Of a stretch of 5,082 bases of DNA, positions 1 to 5,082 are shown in pieces. The notes under the pieces were generated by a model. The model saw nothing but the letters and a program-made list of their open reading frames with translations, searched no databases and had not been told where the DNA came from. How positions within the stretch are numbered: position 1 is the first letter of the stretch; every line of letters begins with the position of its first letter. The stretch is taken from positions 1 to 5,082 of the forward strand of contig CANLFL010000071.1 in the NCBI GenBank assembly GCA_947489825.1. Direction: 5' to 3'. This DNA is from Candidatus Nanopelagicaceae bacterium. Lineage in GTDB: Bacteria; Actinomycetota; Actinomycetes; Nanopelagicales; Nanopelagicaceae. A program made the translations under genes and the position numbers.

Positions 1-266
1 TCAGCCTGCGCGGGCAGGACGAAGATGGCCAGTACTGCCAGAAGCTTTACATCGCCCATACCGAGTCCGCAGAAAATTGAGAGAAAGACCGCGACGGAGA
101 GAACGATCATCGCCGTGTAGAAGTGGTCGCAAAATATAAAACTTCTCACATCAGTCGTTATAAGCGATGCAATCCCAAGAATTACAATCGCTCTGTTTGG
201 TATGAGATGAGTTCTCATATCGACCAGCGCGATCCACGCCAGAATTGGTAAGACCATTAGCTGCAT
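1..266 (-). CDS. Prepilin peptidase (A24 family aspartic protease), 3' end cut by window edge
   Basis: The first 88 residues are visible, read leftward from an ATG at 266-264; an in-frame TGA at 267-269 directly precedes it, so no earlier start is possible. A second ATG at 257-255 is an alternative. Both catalytic aspartates of the type IV prepilin peptidase family can be seen: D16 in VDMRTHLIPN (family pattern D-x-R/K-x-x-x-I-P-N/D) and D72 in GLGMGDVKLL (G-x-G-D motif). Hydrophobic stretches near residues 3-15, 26-37, 50-66 and 75-85 fit a polytopic inner-membrane enzyme. Known members cleave the leader of type IV or Tad pilins and related pseudopilins. The protein starts only about 15 residues before the first catalytic Asp, so it lacks the N-terminal methyltransferase-type domain of PilD. 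This is the short form found next to aroE in actinobacteria (compare Rv2551c). No clear Shine-Dalgarno precedes either ATG. The substrate cannot be told from this window. Confidence 0.88.
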   Translation of the reverse strand, partial: MQLMVLPILAWIALVDMRTHLIPNRAIVILGIASLITTDVRSFIFCDHFYTAMIVLSVAVFLSIFCGLGMGDVKLLAVLAIFVLPAQA

Positions 267-295
267 TCAGAGAGGATATTGAGGACAAAGAGAGC

Positions 296-310
296 AGCCC
301 TTATAGGGCT
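296..310. repeat. Perfect 6-bp inverted repeat (hairpin) between aroE and the prepilin peptidase gene
   Basis: AGCCCT, a 3-nt loop (TAT on the + strand), then AGGGCT form a perfect 6-bp stem. It lies 11 nt past the aroE stop and about 30 nt before the peptidase ATG, in the only intergenic gap of the window (267-321). In the minus-strand transcript the stem is followed by a mixed pyrimidine-rich stretch (GCTCTCTTTGTCCTC), not a clean U-run, so it does not look like a strong intrinsic terminator. It could be a weak attenuator, an mRNA 3'-end stabiliser or chance. Confidence 0.4.
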
Positions 311-321
311 AGAGAGTGTGG

Positions 322-1125
322 TTAAAGTTTAGAAAGTAAAGTGCGCAGATGGCTCGACAGTGATAAACGATCGATCTCTTGTGAAAGAACTAAGGCAAGT
401 TGATCCAAACCTTGCCACAACAAAAGCTCTTTACCGTTGATGACCTTCCCAGATCGATCACTCCAAGCAGATGCAAGAACAGTTGGCCACGGCTTATAGA
501 TCACATCAAAGAGCAGTCCTGAGACTTGAGGTGGCAAGTTTTCTGCTAACAAATCAGCGGCACCGGCTGGTGTTGTATTGACGATGAGATCGTAGGAATT
601 AATATCAGGATCACTAATCCAAGGAAGATAATTGAAAGTTGATTTTTCAACACAGCGCTCAAGGGCATCTCTACGAGTTGAAGTGCGACCCATCACGGAA
701 AGAGTTTCGACGTTTCCATCGAGTGCTCCGGCAACTGCGCGTGCCGTTCCACCTGCTCCAAGAATCAGAGCATGTGAGCTTGTCGAATAACCCTGTGCAT
801 CGAGGGCAGCTAAAAATCCTGAACCATCGGTGGAAGTACCGAACCAGCGCCCCTCTTTCTTATAGAGAGTGTTGATTGAACCGATGCGCAACGAGAGTTC
901 GTCACAGCTCACATTAAGAAGATGAGCCTCTTCCTTAAGCGGCATCGTGAGCGAGAAGTAATCAAAATCAGATTCATTGCTGAGAAAAAATTGCTGCAGG
1001 GTTCCGTTCGGAACCTCTATCGCTTCATAACTTCCGGTGACACCAATGCGCTCGAAGGCCGCACGATGAAGAGCAGGTGAAAGCGAGTGTGAGATAGGAG
1101 ATCCTAGAACACCGCCTCTGATCAC
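322..1125 (-). CDS. aroE: Shikimate dehydrogenase (NADP+)
   Basis: This 267-residue protein has the usual AroE length. It reversibly reduces 3-dehydroshikimate to shikimate with NADPH in the cytoplasmic pathway to chorismate and aromatic amino acids. The N-terminal substrate domain shows SHSLSP (residues 12-17, shikimate-binding serines), SLTMPLK with catalytic K64, GSINT with N85, and STDGSG with D100, which pairs with the catalytic lysine. The nucleotide-binding domain follows, with GAGGTAR at 123-129 and the GRTSTRR phosphate-binding loop (146-152) that fits NADP preference. Further landmarks are NTTPAG (183-188), FDVIYKPWPT around Y210, and ELLLWQG with the conserved Q238. The start is GTG at 1125-1123, overlapping the mltG stop by 4 nt (GTGA), with GAGGA 6 nt upstream. 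Compared with the common N-V-T-x-P and N-T-D motifs, both asparagines are serine here; the first change is common in actinobacteria. The catalytic residues are intact, so an active enzyme is expected. Confidence 0.95.
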   Translation of the reverse strand: MIRGGVLGSPISHSLSPALHRAAFERIGVTGSYEAIEVPNGTLQQFFLSNESDFDYFSLTMPLKEEAHLLNVSCDELSLRIGSINTLYKKEGRWFGTSTDGSGFLAALDAQGYSTSSHALILGAGGTARAVAGALDGNVETLSVMGRTSTRRDALERCVEKSTFNYLPWISDPDINSYDLIVNTTPAGAADLLAENLPPQVSGLLFDVIYKPWPTVLASAWSDRSGKVINGKELLLWQGLDQLALVLSQEIDRLSLSSHLRTLLSKL

Positions 1126-2153
1126 GAATTATCCTCAAACTTTCCTGCTCGTAAATTCTTTTTGTAGAGTACCTTCCACGTGTTGAATTCTTCTAATGAT
1201 GAAGTAAAGCGCGTGTCTTGCGGGGCAACGGTAATGAAATAGAGCCAATCCCCCGCTGCTGGCAACAAAGCCGCCTTCATGGCGTTAAGGCCAGGGTTTC
1301 CAATCGGACCTGGAGGCAGGCCATACTTTCGATAGGTGTTATACGGTGAATTAATAAGTGTGGACTTGGTACTCAAGAAAATATTTCCGCGTGATTCCAT
1401 AACAAAATGGACGGTTGAATCCATCTGTAGCGGCATACCTATCTTCAGTCGGTTGTGGATCACACGTGAAACTTTTGTGAAGTCTCCATCACCACCCTCT
1501 GCTTGAATGATCGAAGCAATAGTCAGAAGTTGCTGTGGCGAGTACTTAGATTGATCAGAAAGGAAGCCGACCTTTACTACTTCAGCAAGACCACGCGCAA
1601 TCATCTCTTTCAGCGCTACATCAGCTTTCGTTCCTTGCGCAAAACTGTACTGAGCAGGGAAGAGAAGCCCTTCTAATTCTGTGAATGGCTTTGGAACGAC
1701 AGCACTGGAAAAGGCGGCTTTGACTTCTTCTCGCGGATATCCCGCTCTGGTGAAAAGTTTCTTTATCTCACTTATCCATGCACCTTCAGAAACCGCGATA
1801 AGTCCGGCAATTCTCTTGTTATCCAGCAGTTGATCAAGAGCACTCTTTGCACAAATTTGCGTATCAATCGTGTGAACTCCTGGCGCGATAAGCTCTGCCC
1901 TTGGCTCTGCTACTGCAAGCCTGAAAAATACTTCAGATGAGGCAATTACATCTTTCTCAAATAACTCCCGGGCGATTTCTAGGCCAGTCTCACCTGAGGC
2001 TACATCTATAGAAACACTGCGCTGACCTGGGTCACTAGAACAATCAAAGTCCGCTGCAGCATCCGGGCCAGACCTAACGATCGCAAGAAGATAGATAAAT
2101 AGAACGCTCACTACAAGGGCGGCGATCACGCGCAATAGCGGCCGCCTATTCAC
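1122..2153 (-). CDS. mltG: Endolytic murein transglycosylase MltG (YceG family)
   Basis: This 343-residue protein cleaves nascent glycan strands at the outer face of the membrane and so helps set glycan length during elongation. A short basic tail (MNRRPLLR) and one hydrophobic segment (about residues 9-26) act as an uncleaved signal anchor. A LysM-like subdomain follows (about 45-115), then the YceG catalytic domain. LEGLLFPAQYSF (160-171) and TIASIIQAEG (211-220) are characteristic; E219 matches the conserved catalytic glutamate. NRLKIGMPLQMDSTV (234-248), SPYNTYRKYGLPPGPIGNPG (269-288) and LYFITVA (304-310) complete the family signature. The final family motif, usually E-H-N, reads EFN (322-324). 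The start is GTG at 2153-2151, overlapping the end of ruvX by 8 nt. The Shine-Dalgarno is weak (AGGA about 13 nt upstream), so coupling to ruvX translation is likely. The only two cysteines (C38, C101) both lie outside the membrane. Confidence 0.94.
   Translation of the reverse strand: MNRRPLLRVIAALVVSVLFIYLLAIVRSGPDAAADFDCSSDPGQRSVSIDVASGETGLEIARELFEKDVIASSEVFFRLAVAEPRAELIAPGVHTIDTQICAKSALDQLLDNKRIAGLIAVSEGAWISEIKKLFTRAGYPREEVKAAFSSAVVPKPFTELEGLLFPAQYSFAQGTKADVALKEMIARGLAEVVKVGFLSDQSKYSPQQLLTIASIIQAEGGDGDFTKVSRVIHNRLKIGMPLQMDSTVHFVMESRGNIFLSTKSTLINSPYNTYRKYGLPPGPIGNPGLNAMKAALLPAAGDWLYFITVAPQDTRFTSSLEEFNTWKVLYKKNLRAGKFEDNS
1132..1136 (-). promoter_or_regulatory. Shine-Dalgarno for aroE
   Basis: GAGGA on the minus strand sits inside the last codons of mltG, 6 nt before the GTG at 1125. 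It supports this GTG as the true aroE start and implies that aroE is translated by ribosomes finishing mltG or by local initiation within the overlap. Confidence 0.7.
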
Positions 2154-2568
2154 GATCTTTAGCCAATCCTGACTCCAAAATAATCACAGCAGATAGCGAA
2201 TCAATCTTTTTACGCTGATCCTTTGCGTTGACACCTGCTTGCGATAGCGAAGCAGATGCCGAAGATGTTGTGAGACGTTCATCGACAAGTTTTACAGGAC
2301 AGGAAACAAGCTGGGTGAGCAGATCAGAAAATGCGATGGCTTTCTTTGTTGCCTCTGACTCTGCTCCGGAGAGGTTAAGTGGCAGACCAACATAAATCTT
2401 TGTAGGCTCATATTCGCTGCATAGAGCAAGGATCGAACTCTTGAGAGCCGGATCCTTTGTAGAGAGAAATTCGAGGGGTGTTGCCAGGATTCCATCAGGG
2501 TCACAGACCGCGACGCCAATTCGTACATCCCCATAATCAAAGGCGAGTCGACGACCCAGCCGAGACAT
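2146..2568 (-). CDS. ruvX: YqgF/RuvX-family putative pre-16S rRNA nuclease / Holliday junction resolvase
   Basis: This 140-residue cytoplasmic protein has the RNase H-like fold of the YqgF family and the family's normal length. Visible landmarks are LAFDYGDVRIGVA with the first acidic metal ligand D11, YVGLPLNLSG (59-68), VDERLTT (95-101, acidic D96-E97 followed by R98), and KKIDSLSAVIIL with D123, the C-terminal acidic residue. The acidic set expected for metal-dependent nuclease activity is therefore complete. Family members have been assigned both to 16S rRNA 5'-end maturation and to Holliday junction resolution; the sequence cannot decide between these. The ATG at 2568-2566 shares one base with the alaS stop codon (TAATG), and the 3' end overlaps mltG by 8 nt. 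This placement directly after alaS is typical of actinobacteria. Confidence 0.93.
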   Translation of the reverse strand: MSRLGRRLAFDYGDVRIGVAVCDPDGILATPLEFLSTKDPALKSSILALCSEYEPTKIYVGLPLNLSGAESEATKKAIAFSDLLTQLVSCPVKLVDERLTTSSASASLSQAGVNAKDQRKKIDSLSAVIILESGLAKDRE

Positions 2569-5082
2569 TATTTACCTGCGATCGCTAGTTCGATCGCTTC
2601 TAAAGCTGCTGCGATTTTCGTGCGATCACTTCCGCCGCCTTGTGCGAAATCATCTTTTCCGCCGCCACCGCCGCCAAGTATTGCGCTTCCAAGTTTTACC
2701 AGCGCTCCAGCCTTTACACCGCTCGCGCACGCATCATCACTGACTGCAACGACCAAGACAATCTTCTCTTCTACCACGCTAGTCAAAGCAACTACTGTGT
2801 TCGCATTTCTTGCTCGCAGATCAAGTGCGATCAATCGTAAATTATCTGCTGCTATTCCATCAGCGAGAGAACCAACTACCACTGTGGTGCCAGATACAAC
2901 TTTCGCTATTGAGATCAGAGATGCAGCGCTTTCCATTGCCGATGCGGTGCGCAGCGTCGATAACTCTTTCTCAATATCGCGCATCTTGATAACAAGATCA
3001 TTAATTCGGGTTGGAAGCTCTTCTACGCGTGCACCCTTAATTATCTGAGTAAGAGAGTTAAGTAGAACGTGTTCGCGAGCTAGAAATTGATACGCATCTG
3101 CGCCAACGAGTGCCTCGACGCGTCGTACTCCCGCACCGATTGAAGACTCTGACAAAAGTTTAACCACACCGAGTTGACCAGATCTATGCACATGTGTTCC
3201 GCCGCAGAGCTCGCGCGCCCAATCTCCCACGCTTACGACACGAACTCGATCGCCGTACTTTTCACCGAAGAGCGCTATTGCGCCGAGTTTCTTAGCCTCA
3301 TCTTGCGACATCACTTCTGCTGTAATGGCTAGATCATCAAGAAGCAAGGCGTTTACCCGAGCTTCAACATCATCGAGAACTCCATCTGAGAGAGCACCCG
3401 TTGCTGGGAAATCAAATCTAAATCGTCCCGGAGAGTTTTCGGAACCAGCTTGGGTCGCTGTCTCGCCCAGAATTTCACGAAATGCTTTATGCACCATATG
3501 GGTTGCGGTGTGAGCACGAGAAATTGCATTGCGACGCTCTTGATCGATCAGTGCAATACTCGTTTGCCCTACTTCGATTGCACCCGAAAGGACGCGACCA
3601 CGATGGATGGAGACTCCTGGTACAGGTGTCTGCACATCGTCGATCTCTACAACAGTACCATCTGAGAGAGTGATTGTTCCTCCGTCAGCTAATTGACCGC
3701 CACCTTCTGCGTAGAACGGGGTGCGATCCAAAATAATTTCAACGTCATCTCCGGCCTGGGCGCTCTTGGTTCCGACTCCATCTACCAAAATTGCATTAAC
3801 GCGTGATTCAGTCCCTACTTGCGTATATCCAACGAATTCTGTAGCTCCCGATTTATCAGCGATCTTCTTATACTCACTGAGATCTGTGTGGCCGCTCTTC
3901 TTGGCACGCGCATCAGCCTTAGCTCGATCGCGCTGTTCTTTCATGAGGCGGGTGAAACCAGATTCATCAACCTCTAAGCCAACCTCGCGCGCCATCTCAA
4001 GTGTGAGATCAAATGGGAATCCGTATGTATCGTGAAGTTTAAATACATCGTCACCACTCATTCGCATCGATTTTGTTGCCTTCACAGCGTTGGCTGCCAA
4101 ATCAAAGATTGCGGTACCGCTCTTGAGTGTTTGTAGGAAGCTCTCTTCCTCTGATGCACTGACAGATAAAATACGAGCTGAATCGGCGATAAGTTCTGGA
4201 TACTGAGGCCCCATCGCACCAATTGCAGCCTCTGTTAGCGCAGCCATGCCCGGATCATTAGTTCCGAGAAGTCTCATATTTCTAATGGTTCTACGCATCA
4301 TTCTACGCAAAACGTATCCACGACCCTCGTTACCGGGTATAACACCGTCACCGATCAACATTGCAGCGGTGCGTGCGTGGTCTGCAATAACACGAAGTGA
4401 AATATCTGACTTTTCATTCTTCCCATACTTCACACCAGAAAGCTGTGAGGCCTTAGAGAGAATCTGCATCGTAGTATCAATTTCATAAATGTTTTCAACG
4501 CCTTGCAGCAGAGCTGCCATGCGCTCAAGACCTAACCCAGTATCAATACTTTTGGCAGGAAGTTCACCGAGAATTGGGTAACCCTCTTTACCGCCACCGG
4601 CTCCGCGTTCGTTCTGCATGAAGACCAGGTTCCAGACTTCAAGGTATCTATTTTCATCTGCAATCGGTCCACCATCGATGCCATATGCAGGGCCGCGGTC
4701 ATAGTAAATTTCTGAACAAGGTCCGCAAGGCCCAGGAACGCCCATCGACCAGAAGTTATCTGCCATATCTCTGCGTTGGATTCGCTCCAGTGGAACACCA
4801 ATTTTCTTATGCCAGATATCGGCAGCCTCATCATCATCAAGATAAACAGTTACCCAGAGACGCTCCTCGGGAAAACCATATCCACCGCCAGAGACAGGCT
4901 TAGTCAGTAACTCCCAAGCGAGTGCGATTGCACCCTCTTTGAAGTAATCACCAAAGGAAAAGTTGCCGCACATTTGGAAGAAGGAGGCGTGTCTTGTTGT
5001 TTTTCCAACTTCATCAATATCGAGTGTACGAACACACTTTTGAACCGAGGTAGCACGCTTGTACGGAGGTGTTACTTCTCCA
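2568..5082 (-). CDS. alaS: Alanyl-tRNA synthetase, 5' end cut by window edge
   Basis: The frame stays open to the right edge, giving 837 visible residues; comparison with E. coli AlaS suggests about 50-55 N-terminal residues are missing. The first methionine near 4973 is internal ([15 protein letters not shown]), not the start. AlaS charges tRNA-Ala and hydrolyses mischarged Ser- and Gly-tRNA-Ala. The class II catalytic core shows RHASFFQM (about 29-36), [12 protein letters not shown] (117-128), WNLVFMQ (150-156), DTGLGLERM (180-188) and [12 protein letters not shown] (253-264). The editing domain shows [10 protein letters not shown] (454-463) and HTATH (524-528) with CGGTH (626-630), which supply the Zn ligands H524, H528, C626 and H630. 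The C-terminal DHHA1/C-Ala part has the glycine run 803-808 followed by KDDFAQGGG. All domains and key residues look intact. The stop TAA at 2570-2568 overlaps the ruvX ATG by one base. The promoter and leader lie outside the window. Confidence 0.97.
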   Translation of the reverse strand, partial: GEVTPPYKRATSVQKCVRTLDIDEVGKTTRHASFFQMCGNFSFGDYFKEGAIALAWELLTKPVSGGGYGFPEERLWVTVYLDDDEAADIWHKKIGVPLERIQRRDMADNFWSMGVPGPCGPCSEIYYDRGPAYGIDGGPIADENRYLEVWNLVFMQNERGAGGGKEGYPILGELPAKSIDTGLGLERMAALLQGVENIYEIDTTMQILSKASQLSGVKYGKNEKSDISLRVIADHARTAAMLIGDGVIPGNEGRGYVLRRMMRRTIRNMRLLGTNDPGMAALTEAAIGAMGPQYPELIADSARILSVSASEEESFLQTLKSGTAIFDLAANAVKATKSMRMSGDDVFKLHDTYGFPFDLTLEMAREVGLEVDESGFTRLMKEQRDRAKADARAKKSGHTDLSEYKKIADKSGATEFVGYTQVGTESRVNAILVDGVGTKSAQAGDDVEIILDRTPFYAEGGGQLADGGTITLSDGTVVEIDDVQTPVPGVSIHRGRVLSGAIEVGQTSIALIDQERRNAISRAHTATHMVHKAFREILGETATQAGSENSPGRFRFDFPATGALSDGVLDDVEARVNALLLDDLAITAEVMSQDEAKKLGAIALFGEKYGDRVRVVSVGDWARELCGGTHVHRSGQLGVVKLLSESSIGAGVRRVEALVGADAYQFLAREHVLLNSLTQIIKGARVEELPTRINDLVIKMRDIEKELSTLRTASAMESAASLISIAKVVSGTTVVVGSLADGIAADNLRLIALDLRARNANTVVALTSVVEEKIVLVVAVSDDACASGVKAGALVKLGSAILGGGGGGKDDFAQGGGSDRTKIAAALEAIELAIAGK
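2575..2577 (-). promoter_or_regulatory. Short Shine-Dalgarno core for ruvX
   Basis: AGG on the minus strand lies 6 nt before the ruvX ATG, within the last codons of alaS (context GCAGGTAAATAATG). It supports this ATG and termination-reinitiation at the TAATG junction. The core is short, so the call is modest. Confidence 0.5.

Noticed and set aside
296..310. Hairpin read as an intrinsic terminator after aroE
   Set aside because: The stem is only 6 bp and no continuous T-run follows it in the transcribed direction, so it is listed as an inverted repeat instead.
300..326. Possible promoter for the prepilin peptidase: TATAAG at 300-305 and TTTAAC at 321-326 on the minus strand
   Set aside because: The spacer is only 15 nt, the -35 match is poor and overlaps the aroE stop, and TATAAG is mostly the loop of the hairpin at 296-310.
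639..875. Open frame of 78 codons on the + strand, antisense to aroE
   Set aside because: It is covered by a complete aroE with intact cofactor and catalytic motifs; no ribosome-binding site or domain supports it.
2292..2540. Alternative minus-strand frame inside ruvX (82 codons)
   Set aside because: It is out of frame with ruvX, whose motifs are complete across the same bases, and shows no family signature.
2578..2585. GCGATCGC palindrome near the alaS 3' end, resembling the cyanobacterial HIP1 octamer
   Set aside because: I noticed only this single copy, it lies within coding sequence, and the gene content is actinobacterial; chance is sufficient.
2656..2675. GCC/GCC-type repeat tract in the 3' part of alaS
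   Set aside because: It encodes the conserved glycine run of the AlaS C-terminal domain, so it is explained by protein sequence rather than by a microsatellite or slippage site.
2620..3048. Open frame of 142 codons on the + strand, antisense to the 3' part of alaS, rich in Ser, Pro and Ala
   Set aside because: It lies wholly inside an intact, well-conserved alaS. Its composition reflects the complement of glycine- and alanine-rich AlaS codons, it has no recognisable domain, and other + strand frames over alaS (3325-3513, 3450-3665, 3721-4035, 4246-4488, 4685-4903) look equally shadow-like.
4532..4840. Alternative minus-strand frame inside alaS (102 codons)
   Set aside because: AlaS is read in another frame through the same bases with conserved motifs ([19 protein letters not shown]); this frame is a shadow.
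4971..4973. ATG near 4973 as the alaS start
   Set aside because: The frame continues upstream to the window edge and encodes conserved AlaS sequence ([16 protein letters not shown]), so this methionine is internal.

Overview
This window is an ordinary, densely packed stretch of housekeeping chromosome. All the genes lie on the minus strand, so transcription runs from the right edge to the left. In order they are alaS (alanyl-tRNA synthetase, 5' end cut by the right edge), ruvX (YqgF-family Holliday junction resolvase or rRNA-processing nuclease), mltG (membrane-anchored endolytic murein transglycosylase), aroE (shikimate dehydrogenase), and an A24-type prepilin peptidase cut by the left edge. 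The last gene was found by translating the reverse complement of the first ~270 bases. It carries both aspartate motifs of the family (D-x-R-x-x-x-I-P-N and G-x-G-D).

The order alaS-ruvX-mltG-aroE-prepilin peptidase is the classic actinobacterial arrangement (Mycobacterium tuberculosis Rv2555c to Rv2551c). Several motif variants also look actinobacterial, such as [15 protein letters not shown] in AlaS and T-M-P-x-K in AroE. Base composition looks close to balanced by eye, far below the high GC of most actinobacteria. Genes overlap by 1, 8 and 4 nt, and MltG has a very short cytoplasmic tail. Together these suggest a streamlined, moderate-GC actinobacterium, possibly of the freshwater acI/Nanopelagicales or a similar group. 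The phylum is well supported; the finer placement is inference.

Layout: 1-266 prepilin peptidase (partial); 267-321 a short gap with a perfect 6-bp hairpin; 322-1125 aroE; 1122-2153 mltG; 2146-2568 ruvX; 2568-5082 alaS (partial). The four right-hand genes have no spacing between them, which implies one transcript with translational coupling. The only intergenic DNA is the 55-nt gap before the peptidase. The products serve unrelated processes: aminoacylation, DNA/RNA maintenance, peptidoglycan synthesis, aromatic biosynthesis and pilin maturation. The cluster is therefore a conserved gene neighbourhood rather than a pathway operon.

I found no mobile element, CRISPR array, RNA gene, phage remnant or previously undescribed system. 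The findings below are modest details of known families.
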